The notes under the pieces were generated by a model. That model did no database searches and was not told where the DNA came from. It saw nothing but the letters and a program-made list of their open reading frames with translations. Below, in pieces: positions 1 through 11,500 of a DNA stretch of 64,000 bases; within the stretch, counting starts at the first letter, position 1; the number at the start of each line of letters is the position of its first letter. Source of the DNA: Cymodocea nodosa (Eukaryota > Streptophyta > Magnoliopsida > Alismatales > Cymodoceaceae); contig CM072335.1 in assembly GCA_036874045.1 (NCBI GenBank), positions 17,256,001 to 17,320,000 on the forward strand, read 5' to 3'. A program made the position numbers and the translations under genes.

Positions 1-660
1 TCAAGAGGACTGCAATGGCAGGGTCTGATTCAAGGTCAAAGCTAGAACATGAGATGCTGGATTTCATGCAGCGGATGGAAGTGAGGATGAGTCAATTGCA
101 GATGCATGTGTAGGCAATGAACATTAAGGCAGGATCCCAGGGACTTGATTGCTGAACCAGACTCATCACAGGTGACTGGTAGGGGAAGGGAAAGGGGTGG
201 TCGACAGTTTGAACAAGTGGAGGACTTGGAGGAGTGGATTTACATTGTGGAGCAACTCCTCCCGTACAATTGGATAGAGATGGACAAATGGGCTACAGTT
301 GTTGCAATTAATTTAAAAGGGATGGCTGCACATTGGTTCAACGCATTCAAACATAGTTGAGAGCAAGTATTGTAGGGTGAGTTCGTGGAGGGTCTAGTGG
401 CAAGATTTGGTGAGAGACTTTTGAAAGATTACCAGGAGGAATTATTGAAGTTGCAGCAGAAAGGGATAGTTGATGAATACTTGCTGAATTTGATGCACTA
501 GCAACCCACATCATGAGCCTATTGGAACTGAGCTTGGTTTTATGCTTTATGGGAGGTTTAAAATAGTACGTAAGATTGAATGTGAAATGTTTTCAACCCT
601 TCGATCTCAAAATGACCATATCCTTTGTTCGTTAACAGGAGTCTCGATTTGATACAAAAG
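1..660 (+). mobile_element. Ty3/gypsy gag fragment (cut by window edge)
   Basis: Plus-strand remains of a gypsy capsid region. A Met-rich start (MAGSDSRSKLEHEMLDFMQR) is followed by the Retrotrans_gag-type block EEWIYIVEQLLP and NLKGMAAHWFNAFKHS, then a FVEGLVARFGERLLKDYQEE stretch. Broken in several places and cut at position 1. Family is clear from the AxxWF block; lineage unknown. Confidence 0.6.
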
Positions 661-711
661 GGTTCACGGTTGGGGAGCATGGGAGCAGAGGGAGGGAGGG
701 AGTGGGTGAGT

Positions 712-1415
712 TTATGCAGGTGAGAAAAAATGAAAAAAAAGAGAAGGGGAAGAAAGGAGAAAGAGAAAGAAGAAAAAAAAGAAAAGAAGAAAGAAAAAAA
801 GAGAAAAAAAGGAAAAAGAAGAAAAAAGAAAAATAAAAAATTACATAAAAATTATATTTAAAAATGATGAAAGTATTAATAAATCACAAAAAATTCTAAT
901 ATTTTTTTAAAATTATATTTACTTATAAAGAACATTCTTCTTCTACCTATCTCTTGCGTTTTTACAAACTTTATTTCCTATTTTTTAAATCAATCTATGT
1001 GAAATTTAAAAAAAAAATATTAACTACATTATAGTAATAAAAATTTATAATTTACTCTAAAATCTTGTAATTAATAAAAATTTTAATTACGAAGATTATA
1101 GAGAAGGAAAAAAAAAAGTGAAGGGAAGAGAGAAGAAAAACTTAAAAGAAATTATTACATAAAAAATGATGTAAGTATTAAAAAAATCACAAAAGTCCTC
1201 ATATTTTATATTTTTTATTTTTTAAATTATGTTTGGTTATGAATAACATTCCTCTTTTACCTATCCATTATATTCTCATAAACTTTATTTTCCTATTTTT
1301 TCAATTAATTTAAATGAGATTTTTTTAGAAGAAATGAACTACATTATAGGAATAAAAATTTATAAGTTACTCTAAAATCTTATAATCAATAAAATTTTTA
1401 ATTATAGAGATTATG
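712..1415. repeat. two-copy tandem repeat, purine block plus AT block
   Basis: A purine-rich block (712-835) leads into an AT-rich block (836-1100). The same succession returns at 1100-1145 and 1146-1410. Shared landmarks include 'attcttcttctacctatc' against 'attcctcttttacctatc' and 'aactacattatag-aataaaaatttat' in both. Period is about 310 bp. No coding signal. Confidence 0.7.
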
Positions 1416-1464
1416 TAAATTCTCTGGTACCATGAATAATCTTATTAATTTATGTTTCATGTAT

Positions 1465-1660
1465 AAATTGTAACCTAAATTTTATAGAAATGTAATTTAA
1501 TAAATATTGAATTGTAACCTAGATTCTGTTGAGATGTAACTGATATACACTGCAATGTAATATGATTTTTATTAAAATATAATCTAAAACTTATTAGATT
1601 GTAACTTAGTTTATATTCAATTGTAACTTAGATTTTATTAAAATACAACCTAAATTTTAA
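1465..1660. repeat. degenerate minisatellite around 'attgtaacctaga'
   Basis: Short imperfect units built on attgtaacctagatt(t/c)tattgaaatgtaa recur at least five times, at spacings of roughly 30-50 bp. AT-rich and non-coding; it may belong to the same element as the tandem repeat before it. Confidence 0.5.
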
Positions 1661-1894
1661 GTCATTTTTTATTATAAGTTTTTTTATTTTATTTCAGGTA
1701 TTTGTACAATGATTTAAAACTTATACAACATTATATATCTATCTAATTGATATTTTATGCATGATAATTGCTTAGAAAATTTATTTAGATGTATTTATGT
1801 TCTTAACATAACGTGTTTTATCTTATCTTTGAGTTTCACTTTGAAATTTGAAGTTTTTAAATTATTTTCACTAATATAATCCTCGATCTTTGAT

Positions 1895-3330
1895 ATATTT
1901 CCTTTTTATAAAAAACCAATTGTCGATACAATACTAATATTTGAATCTTTGGTTGAAATGTGAAACATTTGAAATATGTTTCTAAGGTTGATTGTAGCCA
2001 AATCAATTCTCTCTAGAATGCATGCACTTACAAACAATGAAACTCGATTACACATAATTGTCTTTGGAATCTCATGTAGCTTGATCACATGTTCTATAAA
2101 TGCTTGTGCAATCAGCTATGTAATGGGTGCTTGAGTGGTAATAAATGATCATACTTAGTAAATCTATCACCACCAAGATATTTGTCTTTCCCATCAAAGG
2201 TGGTAATCCTTCTATGAAGTTCATATTGACATTTGTTCAACTTTGTTGTGAAATCGGTAATGACTTAACAATCCTACAGGTGTGGTATTAGTGTATCTAA
2301 TTCTTTGCCATGTTTCACATTCCTAAATATAACTCTTCAGGTCCTCACATCATCCTTTCAATACACTTTTGCTTTTAGCCTTTGGGCACTCTTGTTGTAA
2401 CTTGAATGACCTACCATCAAGGTATCATGGAAATCTTTCAATAGCAAGTCTTACAACCATGGCTCATTTGTTATCACTAATCGTCCCATATAAAACAAAA
2501 CTCCATCAACTAGCCCTATACATTTGGATTTAGTTGTCCTCTCTACCATTGCTTGAGTAGCTCCATATACAATGCTAACTTTTGGTGGATTTCTTTGACT
2601 TGTTGGAACTAGGTGGGGGCAATTAGAGTGATGGCATACCCATACAAGGTGCCTAGTTGCTCTTGCTTGGACAATGAATTGGCAACCTTGTCCCTCCCTA
2701 GTTTGTATTATTTTATAATCAAATCTAATCAATTTTGTAAGCCAACACTCCTATGTTGATGTCCTAATCTGTTGATCATCCAAATATTTTAGGCTATGTT
2801 GGTCGGTGTAGATAACAAATTGCCTCCTTAACAAAATCTACCTTCATTTGTTAACCATAATCAGAATCGTTGGCATCTCCTTCTCGTATATTGATAATTG
2901 CATCTTTCTTTATAAGCTTCGTTTATGTATGCCAAAGGGTGTCTGTCCTGCATCAAAACAACTCCCATTTCCACCCTCAGCACGTTACATTCAATCACAA
3001 ATATCTTTGAATAGTTGGATAATCCTAACAAAGGAGCCTTGGTTAACACCTCCTTTAAAGTTAAGAAGGCTGCATGCATCTTGTCATCCCATTGGAATCC
3101 TTCCTTTTACAACGCAACATTTAAAGATTGTGCTATCTTGAAAAAGTTTTTAATAAATTGGTCGTATTACCTTACTAAGCCTAAAATTGTGCAAACCTTT
3201 CAAATTCTTTGGTTTTGGCCATTTTAATATAGCTTGGACATTTTCATCCTCCATTGCTACTCCCCTTGGGCCCACCACATGTCCTAAATTCAAGATTTTA
3301 TTTACTGCAAACTTACATTTACTTTACATA
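1895..3330 (-). mobile_element. Ty3/gypsy pol fragment (RT-RNase H-integrase)
   Basis: Read on the minus strand from 3330 down: end of the reverse transcriptase, an RNase H region (ALKEVLTKAPLL, then GVVLMQDRHPLAYI), and an integrase core with VVIDRFTKYDHLLPL and KLHEIPKTI. Order and motifs are those of a gypsy pol. Broken many times, without recognisable LTRs; an old remnant in the last visible DCL4 intron. Confidence 0.75.
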
Positions 3331-3509
3331 AAATTTATTAATAATTAGAACATGCAAAACTATTTCTAAGTGTTACAAATAGAGCTTGTAAGAGATAATA
3401 TATACCAAAATATCATCAAAAAAGACCAAGACAAACCATCCTAAAAGTTTGATTAAGTGGTGAAAAATGGGATTAACTTCATTGATTAAGTCTTGAAGAT
3501 TACATAAAC

Positions 3510-5860
3510 TAACACTCCCTTTCAAGTTGAAGTATATATATCAAATAATTTCAACTTATTACAAAGAAATTCAAATACCCTAACCTCAAGACCTTTAATG
3601 AGAATGTTAGCAAGTTGATCTTTAGATCAAGTGTAGGATGTAGATATAATCTCCTTTAGCACATTATCTCTAATGAAGTGGTAGTTAACCTCCACATGCT
3701 TAGTCTTTTTATGAAAAGTTGGATTTCTAACTATGTAAATAGTTGCTTAATTATCACAACATAAGGAAATAAGTGTAGTAACTTCAACACCTAACTCATG
3801 AAGTAAAACTTTTAACCATATCAACTTAGAAGTACGGTCTCTATACTTGATTTTGAGACTATATTTACTTATTACTTTGCTACGTAATAAGATTTTCTAT
3901 TCACCTTGTCACCAATATATTTAGCATTTGCAAATCCAATGATATCCAATATATTCCTTGATATCTTAACTATCATCTCCAATGAGCAATATATCATTGA
4001 CATAAATTGCTAGTATGACAACCCTCACGAGGCATGTTTGACAAAGACTAAGTGATCCATTTTACAACTATTAAATCCACCATTGCATATAACACTACTA
4101 AATTTTTCAAACTAAGTCTTGAAGCTTTATTTTAGTTCATAGATAGCCCTATGAAGTATATTGACTTGAGACCCCCTCTAAGTAACATAATTTGGTGATT
4201 GCTCCATAAAAACTTGTTCATCTAAATCATTATATAAGAATGCATTTTTTATGTCCAATTGAGTCAGTTATCAAGAATTATTGACAATCATGGATAAAAT
4301 CATCTGAATTGAATTAAGATAGGCAACAAGAGAGAAAGTCTTACGATAGTTAATTCCATACTCTTGAGAAAAGTCAGGAGCAACTAGACAAACTTTATAT
4401 TTGTTAACACATCCATCAACTTTCCTTTTGATAGTGTAGACCCACATGCAAGAAACTATATTCACCCTTTTAGGTCAAGAGACAAGATCTCATGTGCCAT
4501 GTGAGAAAAGAACACTCATTTCCTCATTCATGATAGCTTTTTAGTGAGGTGTTTGAAGAACTTTCTTGTAATTTCTAAGTAATAACTCAATAGAAATAGT
4601 TAAGGCAAAGGTATAGAAAGTCAAATTAAGAGTATCATAGGAAACAAAGGAGGCTATGAGGTGTTAGGTACAAGATTTTGTGCCCTTTTAAAGAGCAATT
4701 GAAAGATCATTAGGGGTAAATTGGGTAGACTCCTTGTTAGGATTAGAGGTCAGTATGAGCATAACTAGAGGCAATGTTCAATGACCATATATCTATAGTG
4801 GTGGATGATCACTTACACCAGGAGGGTTTTTGAAACCTTTGGCAAGCAAAGTCTAGAGGGGAGAGAGTTAAACTAGATTAAGAATAAAAATGGAGGACAA
4901 GTTAGTAGAAGAGATGAAACCGAGTTAGAGGAATTATTAAAATATGATTGATTTTCAAAAAAGGTGACATATATGGAGACATAATATTTGCAAGTAAGAG
5001 GATAATATAACCGATATCCCTTTAGAGTACGCAAATATTTGACAAACACACACTAGATTGCCTAAGGAGAGAGCTTGTCAATGTTAGGAGAAAGATTCTA
5101 AACAAAGGCAATATACCCAAAAACCTTAAGGAGTATAGAAAACAACTCTTGATCGGGATAAAGACGATGAAGAGGTATTGCTCCTCCTAAAGGGAAGGGA
5201 GATACTTGTTGATGAGATAAATAGTAATAAGAAGAGTGTTAGGTCAAAGATATTTAAGAACCCAGACGTACATCATAAAAGTGTGTGTGACATCAAGAAG
5301 ATAACAATGTTTTCACTCTACAATCCCATTCTACTAAGAGGAATGAAAATATGTGGTTTGATGCAAGATGCCAAAGGAAGTGCAAATGGATTGAAACTTA
5401 GTTTATACAAACTCAAGAGCATTATTAGTACGTAATATTTTTTAACACAAAAAATTGATTTTGTATTTTAACAAATTTTTTTTTGAATATATTTAGGACA
5501 CTACAATGATCCTTTAACAAATAGACCCAAAACACTCGAAAATAATCATCAAACAAAATCACATAATATCTATGACCATTAATAAACATTATATGACTAA
5601 AACTTCATACATCATAATGAACTAAATCAAATATATGCATAGACGAAGTAAGATGCAAGTGCTTGAAGGAAACATGAGTATGCTTTCCAAGTCGACGCGA
5701 CTCACAATTAAAAATCCTTGTGAATCTCCTTGGTTGAGGGCTAACCACTAACCATGTGAAGAGTGGAGACTAATTATAAATGAACGTAAAGGATATGTAT
5801 GAAATGGAAATTGATTATAAAAGATAGAGAATTCTCATTGATAAGAGAATCTTGTACATT
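3510..5860 (-). mobile_element. Ty1/copia remnant (integrase-RT-RNase H)
   Basis: Minus-strand Copia pol, from integrase around 5800-5050 through RT (MWVYTIKRKVDGCVNKYK at about 4465-4410, then YKVCLVAPDFSQEYGINY) to RNase H and a 3' end at about 3510, where an LTR-like TGTTAG follows a purine tract. Heavily broken, old. Lies in sense with DCL4. Confidence 0.75.
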
Positions 5861-6313
5861 TAAAGAAATATACTTATAGAGACACACCTCTTAAGAGAAA
5901 AATTTTCAAAAGAAAACAACTTCAGTGAAAAGGAAAATGTCATATATTTGTTACTAAAGATTTACAAAAGAAGAAGAAAAGGAAAATCTCAAATAGGGAG
6001 AAATGTTTTTAATTCTATAGATTAATTTTCTCTATTTGTAATTATAAAATTGATTAGATGAAATATTATATCGTTATATCATTACATATATAATTTTTAA
6101 AGAAAATTGAATTGTATATTGTAATTGCAATCGTATATTTGTAATATAATGGCTTAATTTTTATATGATAAAATAAATATTATACAATTAACCATTCATT
6201 AACTATTAATATTATACACGTTTTCATTCTAAACAAAGCCAATTAACTAAATTTGTCATCTCCTTCTATTGTTGATTGGCAACTCTAACTAATTTGCTGA
6301 ATCTTCAACTTAA
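5860..6313. other. AT-rich stretch, nothing recognised
   Basis: Non-coding, AT-rich. It may include the leader of the LTR element to its right, whose primer-binding site is at 6314-6324. Confidence 0.5.
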
Positions 6314-6326
6314 CTCTGATACCAGA

Positions 6327-6697
6327 TGTTGATTTTAGTTGGGATGATTATGATGAAGAATTGAGAACAAAGTGGAAGAAAGGAGAAGGCAAAAAAAAGA
6401 CAGAGGGAGTTTGGGTGTAAACCCTAAGTTTTCTATTGAATTTGAAAAAAAAATTTTACACACATATTAGACTCACGTCATTATAGAACTAGATATTGAA
6501 TGACCTTTTTCAACCCACTAACAACATAAACTCCTAGAAAATAGGATCTGCAACCAACCCATCTTTCCCACTACACACATACTCGTAGGAAGAAGTTCCT
6601 ACTAAACAACATGTGCCAAAACAAAAAACTTAACTACAAACTCAACAAAATATTAAATATAGTCCTTTGCAGTAAATAAAAACACATAATTTTAACA
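6327..6697 (-). repeat. 371-bp LTR with primer-binding site, minus-strand Copia type
   Basis: Begins TG and ends CA when read on either strand (TGTTAAAATT...AAATCAACA on the minus strand). It is followed on the minus strand by TGGTATCAGAG at 6324-6314, the standard primer-binding site matching the 3' end of initiator tRNA-Met. No coding part of the same element can be tied to it. Confidence 0.65.
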
Positions 6698-8194
6698 CCT
6701 CTTTTAGGGAAAGTCCCTTTTGTGATTATTGAGAGGAACTTTTTAAGCTATATCCATTAAGCACTATGACTAAATACCTATTTGACATCAATAGCATCTC
6801 AATAAGAGTGGCAAAGTTGTCTAAGGAGACCATAGTTTCATGCTTTGTTGGAGTACCTAAGGGAGGATATATGATTTAATGTTAAGTGTTTCCAACTCAT
6901 TAATCTCCCAATGGTGATATCCTTGGCTAAACTACAAGAGTCGTGACATAGGCAATCTTCTCACCATTACGATTTAATGCTTTTGTCATGCTAGCTTATG
7001 CAAATGACTTCTCCTCTTGTTGTGTTGACTCACCATTACAACTTCCCAAACATAGGCAATCTTCTTGAAATTCTCACCATCTCCTCTCTAGTGCAAGTCA
7101 TCCTTTGTGCATGCATCTCTAGCACACGTTTCCTATGCTAGGCATCATCTATGCATTATTCTTGTTAACATTTTCTCCATGTGTTCTCTTTCCATAGTTT
7201 CTTGTGCATCTCTCCATGTCAATCATTTGCCATTACTTTTGAAAAAAGTTACAAGGACACACCCACTATCATCACCTACACCCATTAAGGTTGTTGATGA
7301 AGAAGAAAGGAGGAGACAAACAGATAGATGAAGAATAAAGAGGAAAAAGGAGAAGAAAAGAAAAAAATAATAATAATAAGGGGAGAGAGATGAAAAGAAA
7401 AAAGAGAGAGAAGAGGATAGTGATACAAAAAAGGAAAAAAATGATGGAAATAAAAAAAAATCAAAAATAAGAAAAAAAGATACAAAAAATGCTAAAAACA
7501 TTAATACTTCATTATCAATCTTTAATGAGTAAATGTGAGATTTTGTGGAAAACCCTAATTAACAATCTACACTAGTTAAATTAGAATTTTGTATATATCT
7601 TAAAGTTAACAATCTACATCTTGTTTGAATAATTGATAACATAAGATGTAAATCAAATGAGATTTAGACTAAAAATATGATATGTAAATTTAGTGCCCTT
7701 CCAAGAATGAGGACAAAACAAAGCCACTAAAAACTCTTCCAAGAATATTGACATTAATTAGTACACTATTCAAACTATTGCACTAGAGGTTCAATTTGAA
7801 CATTTCTCCCCAAATATAATGAATGAAAATGGCAACTTAATTTAGTTTTTTTGAAGAAAAAATTTCAAGGGATAACTAGAATTTTCAGCTCTAACCACTC
7901 TATGTATGAACAATATTGTTTTCATTGAAGATTTTTTACTTAGAAAAGGTATTTTCACCTTTCATACCTAAGATTGAAATATGAGATAATCAAAAGTAGA
8001 GAAGATTACAATAACACCTACATTCAAGCTGTCCTGCCAACTTTAGAAAAATATCCATACGTATTTTGTGAACTTGTGTATGGACTCAAAGACAATTAAG
8101 AAAATAAAGCCAGATAAGCCCTCTACGCAACATGATTTATAAACAAAACAATCAAACACTAAAAAAGTTTTTCATTGCCTGGATTTGTGAGTAC
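6698..8194. other. intron, low-information stretch with purine tract
   Basis: Part of the last visible DCL4 intron. 7300-7495 is a strongly purine-rich tract (aga/gga/aaa) that gives long but meaningless Phe/Ser-rich frames on the minus strand. No exon for the second dsRBD was recognised here. Confidence 0.5.
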
Positions 8195-8524
8195 CTTCAG
8201 CTTGCATAACAAGTTCTTTGAAGCAAATTTTGTAGCAACCTTTGAGCTACGATCTATTGCAACATGATTTAATTGGCGATCCTTCATATCTACAATTACT
8301 TCCACCAAGAAAACATCCTTTTGCTTAACTGGCTCTAGAAATTTAAGACTAAAACCATATAACTGACAAAGTTCGTAGAGTTCTCGAATAGGGTTCATAG
8401 TAATGTTTGACAATCTTAAGACTGGTTCCAAGAGGATAAGCATTACTCTCCACACACATTTTAAGTCAAAACCTGAGTCAAGAAGTACAGCACCTATGCA
8501 AGATTCTATTATGTCTCCAAGCAC
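8195..8524 (-). CDS. DCL4: DCL4 exon: end of RNase IIIb and first dsRBD
   Basis: 330 nt, 110 codons (residues 867-976). It begins [19 protein letters not shown] with catalytic Asp870 and Glu873 of RNase IIIb, followed by [15 protein letters not shown] and the dsRNA-binding fold ending at [10 protein letters not shown]. Acceptor ggctttcag/GTGCTT. The donor is taken as CTGAAG/GTACTC because the frame beyond it ends within 12 codons and no longer resembles the family. DCL4 proteins continue with a second dsRBD; it is not recognisable in 1-8194, so the last visible intron is longer than 8.1 kb. Confidence 0.9.
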
Positions 8525-11500
8525 CTGAAAGCCAATATTAGTGTCAAAACATACCAAAATAAGTGAATAACATATATCATATGCAAGAAGGAAAAAATAC
8601 AAATGAAAATACAATTTTCATGAAGCTAAATACAAGTCCCCAAGAAGCTAAATTTTTATAATTTCTATAAGGAATGTTCCTATTTCAAAAATGCAGAAAG
8701 ACTAAAAAGGGCATTGTCATTGCTATGGTGTCCAAACTTCAACATGTGAGTCAAAGTTTTGGTAGCAGGTGTTAGAATCTCTTTTAGGAAAAACATCCAC
8801 CTGTATTTGGGTGGATGTCACATGCCATAGGAATTTTCAATGAAATCTTGGACCATGTTAGCATGTTGGTTTATGTTTGTGATTTTTTGTGAATGTGACC
8901 ACTGCAGCTCCACTTACCTTTAAATTGACGAGTTCTCCTCCCATTATGGTACTGCAGAAGCTAGTTTCCACTTCCCTTTTGCTTTCATGCGAAGCATCTT
9001 ACTGGAGTTGCTGAGACTTCATCAGTGCTGCATTTTCTTTGCTGGATTTGCCTCTATTTCTTGTCAACAAACTCCAATCAGCCATTGGATTGAAAACAAC
9101 ACCACACTCCAAGTTTGAATTTTTTTAAGTGCCTTGATTTAATTATTACCAATTTGTAGATTTTCATCATATTTTACTTTTTTTGTTGTTTTCATAGATT
9201 ACATGAATAGATCTAAGGTTTTTTTTATATATTTTCATAGTAAATTTTTATATTCTTCCTATTACAACAGATCTTTTGTGCAGATATGAAGATTATATGG
9301 ATAAAAATAATGTTTTTACTTTTTAATATATTATTGTACTGAATTTTTATTTTTTCCTATTCCAATAGATTTTTCAACATAATCAATGAAATTACAAATA
9401 AAATTATCTTTCCATGATTTCAAATTGCATCATGTCTTCATCAGACATGGATGGATCTCAAGGATCTGGTAGCGAAGATGAGGAAAGAGCTGACAAAGTC
9501 AGGACTATAGATGGATGCGTGGTTTTCTAATCAACAATAGGTAGCATAGAAAATGCTACTAATGTGCAAAGAAGACAATGAGCGGTGAAGTTATCAAGTT
9601 GAAGTGACATTTGACTCGTGAGTACAACAATGTTGCCAAGAGCTCAAAATGTTTTCATCTGGTTTGATGGCAGACGGGGAACTTAATAAAAGGGCAAAAA
9701 AGGAAGAAAGTACAATGAAAAAGCAAGATGAGAGAAATTTATAATTTTTAAAATTTCTCTGTTGGAACATAAGAAATAGGTAGAAGCAGAATTGTTATTT
9801 ATAAACAAACATAAAACCACTATTTCTAGAAAATAGAGACTATATAAAAAAGACAAAACATGCTGAAACAATATAGGACTAAACCGGCAATACACAAATA
9901 AACTAATATATCATTTGTTTTAATACTCCTTAAGCCGGAGCATTTAACTTGCAATAGACTTATACATAAAAAAGTGAAAATAAAATAAACAACGAGGTTT
10001 ATAACAAGAAGACATAATTAATAGTTTGTTGCGCAAGAAAAAAATGGTCAAACTCTAATTAACCATATTAAAGTAGGTGTAAACACTAATATGTTATTGG
10101 CATCATTAAAGTAGGTGAAAACATGTATTTCTCTATTTTTCATATAATATTGTATTTCCAATTGTTTTTCTACAATTTCATAAGAATATTTTTAATGTCA
10201 TAAGAGTCTAAAAACTAAATTTACTTAATTTCTAGAAGTATTATCTAGAAATTTGTACATAGTCTTGCACATTTTTTATGGACTTATGTTATTTAATTAA
10301 ACTTTCACAGACATTTCGATCAAAGTCTAGCATTTTTTTGTTGGATTGAAGTCCGATATGAAACTGAAGCTTCTCAACAAGCTACTTCGAAAAAAACTCA
10401 TCAAGGGAATGACCACAATTGCTATAGGCATTAACATAAAATCATAGATTGTGAGAATAAGTGACCACTAATTGCTTTTACAAAACAATGGACAACCAAC
10501 TAAAAGCTTATTGACAATTACAAGGCTAATAAATCGCAAAAATGAAAAATGATTTCATCAAATAGAAAGGGAAGCTAGGCTAGAGAGTAAACTCAGAAAG
10601 TGTTTAAAGGATTTTTATGTCAAGAATGAGATACCTTTGGATATGCTGGTTCAGGTACTAGGTCACTTTCTTCATCTGCTGTAACATGCCTTGCAAAAAT
10701 GTTGATTGTCTTGGTGAGGCATTCTGAATCATTTATAAGATATGTATGGAAGGATTGCCTCACAGCTACGTGTGCAAAGGAGCTATTGCTAAGAATAACA
10801 GCTTTCAGATCAGTTAATTGGCCTTGTTTGAACTCAGGAAAACTTGAGTACAGATAAGAAGTAACCAAGTATTCGAGTACAGCATCCCCAAGGAACTCCC
10901 CTCTCTGTCCAGGCAAAACATTATTATAAAGAAATTAAACATAAAAGACTCATAATTGAAACCTAAAATCTAATTAACAAAAGTTACAGAGATGAAGGAT
11001 GGACATCAAGTGAAAAAAGGTCATGAAGCATGAAAATTTGACTTTTGTCCAGAAAGAAAGATGAACAGACCTGATAACATCCTCCAGGATGTCTGGTATA
11101 TGATGGGTGGACGAATGCTTGCAGCAGCAGACCCTTATGCAGAAAATGATAATCTAACTTACTTTCAATAGTGCTAATGTCTATTTCATCTATAAGTGAC
11201 ATGTTGAGCTTGCTTTCTTCAAAAATTCTGTGCACATCACTGACCTCATAACTAACATTTATTTCAATCCATTTTAGGAATGCAATTGCAGCATTAAATC
11301 CACAATCAACGAGAAATGCTCCAACAAGAGCTTCTACTACATCAGCAATAGATTTCTTCTGTAACCAGCGGTGACCCTTACAGCATTTCATGCCAGAAGA
11401 TTCTTCTGCATAAACAATATCGCCTCTTTTGCTATGAGAATGCAACAATGTATCATGATCACAAATTACTCTGCATGGCCGACCAAGTGCAAAATAATTG

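Noticed and set aside
6314-6324. tRNA gene hints at the TGGTATCAGAG motifs
   Set aside because: These are primer-binding sites of LTR elements; no cloverleaf sequence surrounds them.
7223-7501. Two Phe/Ser-rich frames on the minus strand
   Set aside because: They are the translation of a purine-rich tract; low complexity, no start context, no domain.
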